Below are positions 1 through 11,939 of a DNA stretch of 64,000 bases, one piece after another. The stretch comes from Aegilops tauschii subsp. strangulata. Its lineage: Eukaryota; Streptophyta; Magnoliopsida; Poales; Poaceae. A program made the position numbers and the translations under genes. The notes below the pieces were generated by a model. That model was not told the DNA's origin and made no database searches. It saw nothing but the letters and a program-made list of their open reading frames with translations. Numbering within the stretch: the first letter of the stretch is position 1; every line of letters begins with the position of its first letter. Where the stretch lies: NCBI RefSeq assembly GCF_002575655.3, contig NC_053040.3, forward strand, positions 353,591,267 through 353,655,266, written 5' to 3'.

Positions 1-306
1 TCGAGAAAATTACAGTCCAACAGCAAACTATGTCATCAAATTCAAGTTTTACAGCCAAATATGAGTACAACTAAACAACAAGTCATCATGTTTTAGTCAT
101 CATACAATCACCAAACACAAATCAGCATACATAACAAGTGATGTTCTCACAGGAAAATACTAAACAACATGTCCATCAGGTTTCAGTTGTCATAGCAAAC
201 ACAATTTCACATAGTAGATAAAAAAAACGTGTTCTGACAGGCAAATACGACAAAAGCAATGTAATCATCATCCGCAGCAGCAGCGTCAACACCTTCGCCA
301 TGTGTA

Positions 307-3300
307 TCAGTCTGAATCGTAATTCCCCACGGTGTCATCTTCTTCTTCGTCCTCAACGTCCTCGAACATTGGCTTCTTCTTGATCAACTCTTGTATGTCC
401 ATAGCACGACAGGCAATCTTTTCGCCGGCGTCATTGACGTGATGGTTCTCAAAGATATTAGGAACATCTGTGTTATCTTTTACATCAGGAGCAGTGTAAG
501 CATCATCTTGTTGTGCAACTTCATTAAATGAATTCCTGTGCTCAAACCTTTTCACTACTCTCCATTCATCGCTACGTGCAAATGTGTCTTCCAAGAAAAA
601 TATCTGTGTTGCTTGATTTGCCAAAATAAAAGGCTCGTTGGTCTGGTACGCCGCCTTGACATTGATGGATTTGAAATAATCATCAGCTCTGGGTTTTGTG
701 ATCCTGGAAAACAGGTTATACCAACGACAGCACAATAGAACCACACACCGATGATCCTCGAAACTGGAGATATACTGCAACTGAACAATGTCTGTTATGT
801 TAGCATACATTTCAGTTGTCTCTTTGTCATACGTATCCATGCTCATGATGGCACTGTTTTGTGTCTTCCTGTCTTCGTCTCGTGCAAGGGTGTTGTAGCG
901 CACATCTCCAACAACACAAGATTCATAATGTCTTACCCAAGTATCAGGACCCATTGCTAGTGAGTAAAGGGCATCATCAACTGCCTGCCCATCCTCCCGC
1001 ATCTTCTTAACTTATGGTTAGAAAATAGACAAGCTGATCATCTTATGTGCTCAATATATTAAAAAAACTGACAGTGCAATTCAAAAGCTTACATGGCTCT
1101 TGAACCATTTCGCAAATCCTGCCATAACCAGTTTGTCAATGTTTCTTGGATTTTGCGGCAGTAACTCCTTTTTGTAGATGCTGCACAACATAGTGATCGC
1201 GTCAAACATCTAAATATATAAGAATGTGCTGCAAGTTTAGTAGATTACTATGTATAAGCTACAGTACTTAGCTCTTACTTGATATAAGGTAGTATCTCAG
1301 GACAGTTATTCAACACATACCAAACCTTTTTGTCCAAATCTTTAGGTTTGTCCTCTTGTCGACTCTTCCCTGTAACTCGAACAGAATAATCGAAAACATT
1401 GAGCCTGGGATTGTGTTCATCCACGTCTTTGCTAAGCTGATCAGCTATTTCAATGTATTTTGAGCAGAATGTCAACGCTTCTGTAGCAACGTAGGCCTCT
1501 GCAATGGAACCCTCGGGTCTAGCTTCGTTCCTAACATAGCCCTTGAAAGTGCCTAGCCGCCTTTCAATAGGGTACATCCAGCCATACTATACTGGACCTC
1601 TAAGTAGTGCCTCCTCAGGTAGATGAACAACCAAATGCACCATCACATCAAAGAAGGCTGGAGGATATACTTCTCAAGGTCGCATAGGATAGTTGGTATC
1701 TTGTCTCTAAGACGCTCCAAAGCATCTATCCTGATATTTCTACTGCAGAGTTTCGTGAAGAATTGTCCCAACTCTGCAACTGCTTTGTATAAGTTAGGGC
1801 GACCCAATCCTCTAAGGATAACAGGTAAAACCCCTTGAAGTAGGACATGGCAGTCATGAGTTTTCAACCCTTGTACCTTGTCTCCATCTGCACTGACTCT
1901 CCTTTCAGGGTTGGAAGCAAATCCATGTGGGAATCTCACACGTGACAGGACCTTGCAGAATTCTTTTCTTTTTACCTTGTCCAAGACGTACACAGCTGGT
2001 GCCATATCCCGTGGTTTACCTTCATCTTGCACCTGCAAATCCTGTCTGATACCCAGGTGTGTCAAATCAATTCTAGATTTTAAGGTATCTTTCGTCTTCC
2101 CTTCAATATTAAGAAGTGTGCCGATAATGCTGTCACATATATTTTTCTCGATGTGCATCACATCAAGATTATGCCGCAGATCCAAATCATTCCAATACTC
2201 CAAGTCCTACAAAGTGGACCTGCGGGTAAACAATAATCTCTCTTCTGCCCTGCCATGCTTCGTTTTCCCGCTACCATTATCAGGATGGTTTCCTGGCGTA
2301 ATATGCCTCACCTTCTCTAATTCCACTTGCAACTCATCGGCGGTGAGCCTCTTTGGCGCATCACGGTTTTCATGCTTTGCATTGAACACATGTCTTCGGT
2401 ATTTTATAGGATGCGACTTGTCCTTGGCAAGGAAACGATGGTGTCCAATGTAACGGATCTTGCTAAGTATTGCGTATGACAGCGGATTCCTGTCACAGCG
2501 AACACATGCATTGTAACCATGTGTCGTTCACCCTGACATAGTGCCCAAAGCCGGATAATCATGGATGCACCAAATTATAATAGCACGCAGAAAGAAATCA
2601 GCTGGTGGGCTGCTATATAGGTCTCGAGTGAGAACACCCCTCCATAGCTGTTGAAGTTCCTCCACAAGAGGCTCCATGAACAAATCAAAATCCTTTCCAG
2701 GACTTTTTGGACCTGGGATGACCAAGGCCATCATGTAGTTTGATTCTTTGGTGTAGAGATTTGGAGGCATGTTGTAAGGGATAACAAGCACTGGCCACAT
2801 GCTATATGTGGCGCTCTAGTGGCCAAATGGGTTAAATCCATCTGAAGCTAAGCCAAGTCTAATGTTTCTCGGGTCAGCAGCAAACTTTTCGCGCTTCTGA
2901 TTGAAGCTTTTCCACTCACTACCATGTGATGGATGGCTCATTACATTCTGATCTCTGTACTCCTGGTTCCTAGAATGCCACAGTACATCCTCTCTTCTTT
3001 CAGCATCATGAAACAACCTCTGCGATCTTGGTGTAATTGGAAAATGTCTCAGAACATTATGAGGAATCCTCTTCACAACATCGCCATCTTTCCATCTTGA
3101 TGATTTGCATTTCGGGCATTCACTTAAGTTGGCATAATCCTTCCGGAACGGAACACAATTATTCTTACAAACATGGATCATATCATATCCAATTCCAACT
3201 GCACGAAGGAAATTCTTCATTTTACTGTAGGTGTGTGGCAGCTCAGACACATCTGGGAAAGCTTTGCGGAAAGCAGCCAGCATCGCATCGACTGATTTGT

Positions 3301-3825
3301 TGTTCATCCGCTTAGATGTCTTCACCTGAAGAAAGGTGACCATAGCTGAGAATACTGACAGCTTATTTCCTGGGGTGACAACCACGTTGCATTGTTCCAA
3401 CATGCGGGCCCACCGTTTTTCTTCTGTAGGTGAAAGTTCACGGAATGCACGAGCATTTCGTAGCATTGTTTCAATTTGGTCAAACTCACTGGCTCCGCCA
3501 CCATCTCCTCCTCCCCCTCTTCCAACCGAGCATCAGGCAGATTAAGATGGTGATCTGCTGCTTCCACGTAGTCAATAAGATTGACGTTCACAGCTTCACC
3601 ATGATGAACCCACCTAGTATATGTGACCGAAATCCCATACAAGTGTAGATGATTTTGCACAGTTGACTGGGGTCTTGTAACTGAATTCATACAACTGCTA
3701 CACGGGTAGAGCACATCTGATTTCGAACCACCGTACTCAGCTCTGATAAAGTTCATGAAGTTTTCAACCCCCTCGACATATGCAGCAGAGAATCTTCGAG
3801 CAGAAGGTATCCAAGTCCTGTCCAT
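307..3825 (-). pseudogene. tnp2-type CACTA transposase (TNPD-like), decayed
   Basis: This would encode the DDE-type transposase that cuts and inserts CACTA elements. The N-terminal part (3825-3322) starts MDRTWIPSARR and carries the transposase-associated domain with its CSSCMN cysteine pair and YTRWVHHGE end. The frame then shifts near 3500, in a G/A-rich run, to a segment with KNNCVPFRKDY and CPKCKSSRW (3466-2816). The Transposase_21 core continues through MWPVLVIPYNMPPNL and GPKSPGKDFDLF (2800-2528) into HNLDVMHIEKNICDSI (2203-1643, DUF4218 region) and a DUF4216-like C-terminus (1002-307) ending in an acidic tail. In-frame stops interrupt it at 2818-2816, 2530-2528 and 2209-2207, and the frame shifts again near 1645. 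Introns probably lie at 1003-1090 and 1200-1275. Family membership is clear; the copy cannot make a full protein. Confidence 0.85.
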
Positions 3826-5220
3826 CTGTTAGACATAAAAAATTTGTTCTTCTACTAGATATTACAGGAAAAACATATATGCTTTTTTATGAAGTCCAGA
3901 AGAAAATACCTAGGTCGATGGCTAAAGCTATGTCAAGATATTTGGACGAGCAGATCTAAGTAATGAAATATATGTAAAGCTAATTCAGCAAACAGATTTG
4001 GGTGCTAAATTATGGCAGGCTGTTTCAGCAGTCAATGAGGCCGAGCACACTGCCATCGAACGAAGGCCATCGCAGCAACAAAGATCGAGTATAAAACGGT
4101 GTAGAGCTATTTCACCTAACAGATTGGCTACTAGACCATGGCAATCTACGTCACAATAAATATATGGCAGGATATTTTAGCAACTAATCGGCCTTGGATG
4201 CCATCTCAGCTAAGCAGATTGAGTGCAGAACAGGGCAAGGAAGCTTCTTAAGCAGAGCATATTGACTGTAAACTACTTCGGCAAACAGTGAGATTAACAG
4301 CGTCTATCAGCTAACATTCAGCGCTACACCGACATGCACGGGGCCTCAGTCTAGAATGCGCGTACCGTGGGAGTAGCTGACCGCCGTACGTCTCCACACA
4401 AACGTCGCTAGCGGTGGCGGTGCTGACCGCCGTGCGCCTCCACAAGAATGTCGCCAGCGGTGGCGGCGCGGCTAGAGGACGACAGAGCGAGAGGATCGCT
4501 GTGCGTCCCCTCGATGAACGGCGGTGCCGACGTATCGGCGTGGCAGGGAGGGCGGCTTTGGTGGAGCGAATGGAGTGGAGGGGGCGGGGGAGGGGGCAGG
4601 GGGGTTTGAGGAATATTATTGGCTAGTTGGCCGAAGGGCGGTTGAATCTAGAAATTGGGGGGAATTTTTGGGTGGGGGTAGGATTTTCGCGCGGTGGGCG
4701 GGGGGGGGGGGGTTGGCGCATGGTCGGTTTCTCCAAGTGCAGTCCCACGTGTCAGTGAAGAGGCAAGCCAAAGCGCGTTCCGTTTGCGTGAGCCGTGTGC
4801 AGGACCGAACGTATGTGGGGTGCAATGCGACCGCGACAGGGGTGCTCTGAGTGTACCGCCTTTTTTCCTTTTAAACTAGGTGCTTCTCCCCCTCAAAAAA
4901 AACTTGTTGCTTCGCGCGATCCATCAATACTACTACTAGTAATCCGGTAACCCCGACTAAAACGGCGCGGCCGGGTCTTTTCCCGCGCGATATGCTGGGA
5001 GGTTGGCTTAGTTGGGTTTTTTTAGGACGAGTAATGCTTCACCTATGTAGTCCCAGTTACGTAATTAACATAATGTGAAACGTGTGAGCTGTTGATTGTA
5101 GATTGGGGGGGGGGGGGAGGGGCCCACCACCATGAAAATCAGGGGAGGAGAGAGAGGCAATTTACGTTAACCCTTTCGTAGGTTCCCGTAGATGTAGAAA
5201 AATGTGAAATGCGTGAATGT
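3826..5220. other. Leader/promoter side of the tnp2-like gene; no other gene
   Basis: From 3826 to 4380 the DNA is AT-rich and intron-like. At 4385-4620 it becomes strongly GC-rich (GGTGGCGG repeats, AGGGGGCGGGGG), as expected for a 5' untranslated exon of the minus-strand transposase gene. Poly-G runs occur near 4700 and 5107. A block at 4690-4870 containing GTCCCACGTGTCAGTG recurs elsewhere in the window. No convincing ORF was found. Confidence 0.35.
4690..4870. repeat. Dispersed GTCCCACGTGTCAG block, copy 1
   Basis: About 180 bp containing TCCCACGTGTCAGTG, GCGCGTTCCGTT and CGACCGCGACAG. Diverged relatives occur at 8200-8345 and 9600-9790, with a shorter one at 10870-10960, all in the same orientation and order. 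They may be duplicated promoter-like sequence; the function is unknown. Confidence 0.4.
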
Positions 5221-5307
5221 GCATTTGCAGATAAGGCCTTCCCTCGTTCATCCTTTTCTCCCACAAGATCTTGATCTTCCGTGCAACGCACGTGCATCTT
5301 GCTAGTA
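5221..5307. mobile_element. Half copy of the fold-back MITE seen at 12292
   Basis: The stretch shares AAGGCCTTCCCT, TTCATCCTTTTCTCCCACAA and GCATCTTGCTAGTA with the right arm of the fold-back element at 12292-12781, in the same order and with one internal gap. The matching left arm is missing, so this is a truncated copy. Confidence 0.7.
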
Positions 5308-6104
5308 CTCCTACAATATACTATATTATTGTGAAAGTTCATATACACTGGCCGAGATTAATGCAAACACGGCAGATTTTCATTACATTTTGAACTTTTA
5401 TAGGACAGAAAAATAAAAGAAACCCGACCCTGAACCTATTCTACGGCGGCGACCGATGTCCTCCATCTGCGATCTCCATGTACGGGGGCGGGGTTCAAGA
5501 CCCATGAAGTGAAGGTGTGGTCTCCGACGAGGAAAAGTAGAACACGGGAGACGGACGGCCAGTTGGCACACCATGCCCTGCCGCCTCCCATGCCCTACTC
5601 ATCCTCGGAGGAGTCCCCGACCTCGGCGGTGCCGGACGTTGGACGGCGGCAAGTAGGACGCATGGCTGACGGTGCTCCCGTCGTCGGCCGCTAGCATGGG
5701 CACCGCTTGTGCGGCGACTTGAGAGAGGGCGGCGACCTCGAGCTCGATCCCTGAAGCCAAGCGTCCTGGTGCGTCATTAAGTCGCCGGAGTTGGTTCCTC
5801 GGGCACCGAGCCTCTTAACGACGACATACGGACGGACGACATGAATGCGGGCAGCTGGCGCCGGCTGGGAACGCACCGCGTGACGGTGCGAGGGACGAGG
5901 GGTTTTGGTGTGCCAGGGTAGTCAGCTGCGGTCGTGGCAACGTTGGAGATGCCCTTTGCTCACATGCGATCGACGCATGTCATTGAAAAAGCAAGACGAC
6001 CCGGCATGGTCTCAGGTCCTGAGGATGCAGTTGGCCGCGCTACACCACTCCGCGGACGTGTCCCAGCGCCCCGTGCATCCTCGACGAGCCGGGTGTTGGG
6101 GTGT
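5308..6104. other. No gene recognised
   Basis: GC-rich, CpG-containing sequence from about 5430. Short open frames exist on both strands but show no motif, splice pattern or codon structure that I can support. It could be decayed genic DNA carried in the transposon. Confidence 0.3.
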
Positions 6105-6380
6105 GTTTGGATTGTGACCAAAGTGCACCTTACCAAAATTTTGGTCATGACCCATAGATTGGTCTTTGTTTGGATGGTTGCCATTTTTTTTGAGGTTTTG
6201 GTCATGACCCAAAAATGGATGGTTGCCATTTTTTTGGCATGCCAATGAACTCTAGCCAACTCTAGCTCATTTTTCTTGTCGATGTCGGCCAAATCATGGG
6301 CAACCAAAACCTCAACCAAAATTTTGGCTACCCAATGCTTTGATGGGGCAACGTTGGGCACAAACCAAACATACTGTTGG
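6105..6380. mobile_element. MITE with GTGTTTGG-type inverted termini
   Basis: The left end reads GGTGTGTTTGGATTGTGACC and the right end GGGCACAAACCAAACATAC, which are imperfect inverted repeats. Internal AAAATTTTGG words recur in both orientations (6136-6144, 6318-6327). The size (about 270 bp) and lack of coding capacity fit a MITE; the superfamily (hAT-like or PIF/Harbinger-like) is not certain. Confidence 0.55.
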
Positions 6381-7110
6381 TCGTGCCACAGCACTAACGC
6401 CACCCTCGGCACACTGAAACCGACCGTGTCTAGCAACGATGAGCGCGTCGCTCACCGCGGTCACCATGTCCAGAGGCGGTGCTGGAGATGCGCCACGTTG
6501 TTGGCCCGCACGACCCACATGAACGGTTGCCGGTGGCGAGGACGTCGTGGGCCAGCTCCTCCATTGGACTAGTTTGCGCTACGTCGTCCCGACAGGTGTG
6601 CCCCACATGTCGGTTTCCCTGTTTTCCCGGCCATATTCAAGCGTCGGTGCTCCGCATTGCGCATTAGGCCTTTCACTATGTAGGCCAAGCGAGACACCTT
6701 ATTGTTTATTTGAGCCGTTCAAGTATAATCATGTGGCGTTTGCTTATTTCTCATTCCTCTCCAACCCTCTTCTCCATTGATCATGTCGCCCTCCGGTCGA
6801 GTCCATCCACCCGCATGCCTCATTTGAACATTCCGCCGAGTATCATTCGCATGTGGGCCTAGACCATGCTTGTATTCCCAATGTTTATTTGTAATTTGTC
6901 CGACATGCATACAAACAAACGGTTCATTTGAAGTTTCACTTTGCCTCCACTTCGTGTCGCTTCGCGTCTTAGTTTTGACATCCCATTCGGTTCATGCCCG
7001 ACACATGTTGACGAGATCGATTGATGTTTAGAGATCAATTGCGTGTCGTGCAAGGAGATAAAGGTTTGGTCTGTTTCTATGATAGAAATGACCCGTGGGG
7101 GGGGGTCTGT
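6381..7110. other. No gene recognised
   Basis: GC-rich until about 6600 and then mixed composition. No conserved motif or repeat structure was seen apart from a poly-G run at 7097-7105. Confidence 0.3.
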
Positions 7111-7119
7111 GTGGATCAG

Positions 7120-7346
7120 AGGGAGTATATTGTACGTTCATAAGCGAAACGAACGTATTGTACCCACCCTAGTCCTCTTTCAATCGATCTCCAGACCCCG
7201 AGATGAAATCGAGAGAGAACGAGTGGGGGCATGTGTGATACCTAAGGCGGATTCAAAATTTTGAACCGGTGATCATAGCATCCGCAAATCATATATAAAG
7301 GGTATTCAACGTTTGTTTCGTTTTTGAACGTACAATATACTCCCTC
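7120..7346. repeat. Inverted repeat with Stowaway-like ends
   Basis: AGGGAGTATATTGTACGTTC at 7120-7139 is matched in inverse by GAACGTACAATATACTCCCT at 7326-7345, and the arms extend inward for about 38 bp with few mismatches. The outer tips resemble Stowaway termini (TACTCCCTCC). This may be a small fold-back element nested in a Stowaway remnant. Confidence 0.5.
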
Positions 7347-7440
7347 CTATCCTTTCTAGTTTACATATAAGTTTTATGTGTAGTCAAAGTATCTCTACTT
7401 TGATAAAAAGTATCAACATTCAACAACGCCCAATCAATAT
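7337..7440. mobile_element. Stowaway-like MITE fragment
   Basis: It begins TACTCCCTCCTATCCTTTCT and continues with AGTCAAAGTATCTCTACTTTG, the usual layout of a Triticeae Stowaway left end. No matching right end follows. Similar isolated ends occur at 7650 (TACTCCCTCCTTCC) and 8167. Confidence 0.5.
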
Positions 7441-7719
7441 TGTTAGATTCGTACGTACTCCAAGATTTGTACTCGAGATGGTTTCCAATTTGTTTTCAAC
7501 CACGTGAATGTGCTTGTTCTCGCGCATGCTCTTCCTACTAGGATTTCACCACGTATAGCCAGTCCAATAGTAACTTTTTTAAGCTCCCTGTCCAATAGTA
7601 TTAGTGTAGTACTAACAACATCTGTACTAGAGTATGCAGTGCTCATAGTTGTACTCCCTCCTTCCATTTATATAGGGCCTATGTGGAGGAGAGAGATGTG
7701 AAAAAGTATGGGTAGTGAG

Positions 7720-7935
7720 CTCTCATGCAAGAGCCTAGCTATATACGCATTCCTAGTTAAATATGTACAATAAATATGAAGAAAGAGATGGAAAAAAGTA
7801 CTAATACAATAGCCAACCTTATAAAAAAATTTCCGGGAAATATCCAACCTTATAGCCCACACTACTGTATGAGTGCATATAATAGATGATGGCTATAGAT
7901 GACATGGCAGTTCCTTATAGCCATCGACTGGCTAT
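7720..7935. mobile_element. MITE-like AT-rich segment
   Basis: The segment carries several inverse or direct copies of TATAGCCA/AACCTTATA words (7814, 7845, 7917, 7931) and ends in TATTATTAACCATGCTC, a pattern common in grass MITEs. The ends were not defined precisely. Confidence 0.3.
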
Positions 7936-8199
7936 ATTATTAACCATGCTCTAATGCGTTTTTCAAAACCGCATTTGACTATTGACAAGATTAATAGTAC
8001 ATGAGATGTATAATGTGAAAATTATATCATTGGAAGCTACTTTCACATACGTATCCCTGCCTTACCCTCCCTTTCGGTCACTTACTGTCGGACCTCATGC
8101 TTGCTAGGCCCCGCATGTCAGTTACTCAATGGATTCGGCCACGTCAGGGGATCCTCATCCGTAGTATACTCCCTCTGTTTTTATTTACTCCGCATAAAA

Positions 8200-8345
8200 T
8201 GACGCGGGCGGGGGAGGGGGAGGGACGTCGGTTTGCTCTCAATTCCGGTCCCACAAGTGAGCGAAAACGCAAGACGAAGCGCGTTCCATTCGGTGAGCGA
8301 CATGGAGGGTCCAGCGTGCCGGGCTGCAACGCGAACGCGACAAGA
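8200..8345. repeat. Dispersed GTCCCAC block, copy 2
   Basis: It contains GGTCCCACAAGTGAGCG, GAAGCGCGTTCCATT and AACGCGACAAGAG, parallel to the block at 4690-4870. Here it lies about 180 bp upstream of the start codon of the pseudogene at 8523. Confidence 0.35.
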
Positions 8346-8522
8346 GCGATGTACAGTCAAAACCAATTGACCGGTCGTCACCGGAACCACTATTCACACC
8401 AGAACCTTCGCTGCTCGGCCTACGCCAGCCACTGCCCAAAAACCACACCTAATCTCCAGCCCCTTCCCCCACCTTTCGATCCCCTAGCCCACATCAAGCG
8501 TCCCCTAGTTCGCCGGAAAGCC

Positions 8523-9351
8523 ATGGTGCGCCACAAGATCACGTACTACAAGATGGTGACGCCGGAGCGCCGCGCAGAAATCGCGGCGGCGGTCGGCACC
8601 AGAGACCTCCATTCCCAAGCTTGCTTTGCGGCGGGCCAATCCCCGAGTTCTCTGGAGCCAAGCTACGAGGAGGAGGAAGCCGATCCAATGTTCATGGCGG
8701 AGGTCGCGGCGCAGAAGGCCCCCGATGGGTATGAGACGATGGACGTCGACTTCGTGCCGGCGTCTGAGTCCCCCATGGTGCAGGCGGACCAGCGGTTCAA
8801 CCTGGCGATACTAAAGGAGGACCGGGAGGCAGAGGCTCAACTCGACGCGGAGCGCGCATGCCGCTGCCATCGAGGCTCTCCTGCAGGCGAAACCGGATGT
8901 CGTGGAGGTGAACCGGGAGGAGGAGGCTCAACTTGAGGCGGAGCGCGCGGATGCCGCTGCCATCGAGGCCCTCCTGCAGGCGGAATCGGACGTCCTGGAC
9001 TTGTACCGGGCGACATAGGCTCAACTCGATGCGGAGCACGCGGATGCCGCTCTCATCGAGGCCCTCCTGCAGGCGGAACCGGACGTCCTGGACTTGAACC
9101 GGGCGGCGGAGGCTCGACTCGACGCGGAGCGCGCGGATGCCGCTGCCATCGAGGCCCTCCTGCAGGCGAAACCGGACGTCCTCGACTTGAACTGGACGGT
9201 GCTCTCGTCCGTGCAGAGCGCCCGCACGCTCCGCGTGAACGAGTAGCTGGAGGCCGAGGACAACCACGGTGCGGAGACACACGTCGGCAGCTACGGCTGG
9301 TTCGCGCCGGCAGCCAAAGACGACGAGGCCATCTCGTTCCGCGAGCAGTGA
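8523..9351 (+). pseudogene. Plant gene of unknown function with 31-aa tandem repeats, broken
   Basis: The chosen start is ATG 8523 (MVRHKITYYKMVTPERRAEI), because the upstream extension of the frame lacks coding character and the sequence before it looks like a 5' leader. An acidic segment follows (EEEEADPMFMAEVAAQK), then four 93-bp repeats coding for units like ERADAAAIEALLQAEPD. The first repeat has lost 2 bp (GCGCGCATGCC instead of GCGCGCGGATGCC), which shifts the frame and ends it at 8936. In the original frame there are further TAG stops at the end of repeat 2 (about 9016) and at 9244. A plausible natural end is the TGA at 9349-9351 after DDEAISFREQ. I do not recognise the family. It may be a host gene captured by the transposon. 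Confidence 0.55.
8835..9204 (+). repeat. Four tandem 93-bp (31-codon) coding repeats
   Basis: Units lie at 8835-8925 (91 bp, 2-bp deletion), 8926-9018, 9019-9111 and 9112-9204. Each begins GCTCRACTYGA and contains ATCGAGGCYCTCCTGCAGGCG. The period is an exact multiple of three, so the repeat grew while the frame was coding. Confidence 0.9.
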
Positions 9352-10440
9352 TAGTTTTTCTTTATGTTGTTGTTTTTATGGATCTTTTGCTGTGTAAAAA
9401 CATATATTATTATGCAAGTCGCCTGAATTGGGTCAGTCTACCATTTTAGGCGGTTGGATGAATATCCTACGTCTCCTAACCCTTCTTGCTCACCTCTTCT
9501 TCTTCCCCAACAGAACACCGCACGGGCCGTACGGATACTCCCCAACATGCGGTTGGATAAACATACTATATGAACGAAAATTATGTGTCAGTGGTAGGAT
9601 GGCTGAGTTTGGTTTGTTCACATGCGACAGCACGTGTCAGTGAGGGTGCGTTCCCTTGGTTGGGTTTTCGGCGTGCAGGAGCGACTGTGCATGTGAGGGT
9701 GCGGTGCAACCGCGGCGTGCAGGAGCGACCGTGTGAGGGTGCGGTGCGACCGCGACAGCCGTGCGCAAGTGTACCTCCTTTTCATTTTGAAAATTTTAGG
9801 CAAGCTTGGCAAAAATGTGTGGCGAAGTATGGCAATGCAAGGCCTAGACCCAAATAGGATAAGTACGTAGTACTACGTACTAGGAGTACTAGTGTTAAAA
9901 AAGAAAGGCGGGGTTTTCCTTCGCGGGATTAATCGATACAAATCCTCGTTTCACGTGTCAATTAATGCGTATTTTTTTCTCCAAAGCCCAAAGAGCTAAC
10001 TATCTCACTCCTCATCGCTTGATTAATGCAGCGCCATGCAAACCAACCTTCTCACTTCCGCACACATGCAGGGGATATTAATGTCCTTGGTTGCTAGTAC
10101 GAGGCAAACCCCATCAATTTTGCCTCGATTAGTGTTAGTGGCCTTTTGGAAATTGTAATTTTGATATACTGGCCTTGTGTACAAAAAAATGGAGTTAGTA
10201 ACTATATTTGACTTCCTTCCCCATTGCGGTGACGTCGACGATATCTCGAACGTTGTGGTTTGGCGAAGTGCGTTCGACGGAGAACACCAATGAGGGAGAC
10301 CACGGTAAGTCGCTCGCAGGTGCCGCCTGCAAGCCGAGACAACCGCCTTATTTGCATCCAGGAAGTCCGTTGAACCAAAGGACGCGTAAATGTACTAGTA
10401 CTACTCGTACACAATAGCGTCGTCCGTCCAACTTAGTGCG
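9352..10440. other. No gene; short local repeats
   Basis: A diverged copy of the dispersed CACGTGTCAGTG block lies at 9600-9790. Within it CGTGCAGGAGCGAC...GAGGGTGCGGTGC is tandemly duplicated (about 42-bp period, 9671-9755). The rest shows nothing I can name. Confidence 0.4.
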
Positions 10441-10456
10441 GTGAGATGGTTTCTCG

Positions 10457-11074
10457 AAGAAGACGATGGAGAAGCGGAGTCAGTGACGAGTGAAATGATG
10501 GTTGCTTCGTCCGTGCTTTGTGATTTGACGCCTCACTGCTTTGTGATTTGTGATAGAAGGGATAGGGGAGTAGACTCTGTCCTCTATACTATACATGCGT
10601 CCAAGCACGGAAGAAAGAGGAGAGACGTTGCATTTTTCTATTCCTTCAATCAATCAATCAGGGTGCTTCGGTTCCATCCTTTTGGCTTTGGCAACACCGT
10701 CCACAATGGTTCCCACGATGCCAAAAGCTATTTTCACATTTGGCTACACATTGTGGATGCCCTTAACCGTACCACTTGGTTTTGCTCCTGTGTGCTATCT
10801 ATACAAATCTCAGTTATATTGATCTAAAAAATTATAGAATCAAGATTAGTAAAAAGGAGGTGATTTTGCCGCGCGGATGGCGTGGGAGGTTTCTTATTTT
10901 TAGAGGACGTTGTCCTGGCGGTTTGCTAACATGCGGTCCCACGTGTCAGTGCTTTACCAAGCCGATCCGCTTCCCACATGAGGCAGAACAACGGCAGAAG
11001 CAACACGTGGTTACCTTGAAGAAGATGAGGGAGAAGCGGATTCAGCAACGAGTGAAATGATGGTTGCTTCGTCC
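10457..11074 (+). repeat. Local direct duplication, copies about 560 bp apart
   Basis: 10457-10514 and 11017-11074 match closely (GAAGAAGACGATGGAGAAGC versus GAAGAAGATGAGGGAGAAGC, both followed by GAGTGAAATGATGGTTGCTTC). Similarity resumes at GTGATTTGAYGCCTCA. No gene was recognised in either copy. Confidence 0.5.
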
Positions 11075-11930
11075 CTCCAACTTCTTTTTTAGCATTATTA
11101 CTTTGTCCCTCCAACTTAACTGCGGGAAAGGTGCAGCTTTGTGATTTGATGCCTCATTGCTCATTACTACGCCGGCGCCATGACTGGGTGCTTCACCCCG
11201 GCTGCTCTGCACTGTATTCTGGTATGGCACGTGGACCCGGTAGCTTGATGCCCCACATGTCGGCGAAAGGGACTAGAAGATTTATGAAAGCGAGCGCTCC
11301 ACTCTTACGACGGAGGAGTACATGACACGACGGCCCAGTGAACTGTCACTTGTACTGTATATAGTACTATAGTTTTGCTGTTTCGCACGATCCATCGATA
11401 GAAACCCGATTAAGCAGGAAAGGGCGGGATTTTTCCCGCGCGGTATATGATACTGGCCATACATTTCAAAGGCAATTTTAATGTATGCAAACTGAATAAT
11501 TAAGTAACAATATGATATCTAGTAAAACTAAAAACACATATGATTTATTGTGTTAGAGTGTAGTAGTAGTGCTGTATTGCATAGTTGTTAGATGTAACAT
11601 GCGAGAACGTGTAGAGATGTAGTTTTGGAGGGCCTGCAGAGAGAAAAGCGTAATACGTTCACTGAACTTCAGAATAAGCTGATTACGGTCAATATATACG
11701 TTTTGCGGTGATTATACGGTCACTTGCTCATGGTTCAGCATCGGATTGCACTCTGTTGACCGGCCAAATAGTCTGCGTGGCACCATGTTGACTAGTTAAA
11801 TTGACCATGTTCCTTGGGGGTCCCACCTGTCAGTTCGCATAGGGAAAAGGTCAGATAAACACAAATTTACACAGGCGCGACAAGACTCCACCCTGTGCGC
11901 GGGAATCACCTGGTTGTGTATGTGTCTGTC
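11075..11930. other. No gene recognised
   Basis: Mixed sequence. The stretch at 11385-11455 (CGCACGATCCATCGATA, TTCCCGCGCGGTATAT) resembles 4912-4995, another diverged dispersed copy. No coding signal was found. Confidence 0.3.
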
Positions 11931-11939
11931 AGGGCCTGA

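Noticed and set aside
4700..4712. Poly-G runs as possible assembly gaps
   Set aside because: Such runs near 4700, 5107 and 7097 are short and may be real; I cannot tell from sequence alone.
8097..8522. Open extension upstream of the ATG at 8523
   Set aside because: It crosses a dispersed repeat block and leader-like DNA; the coding character begins only at 8523.
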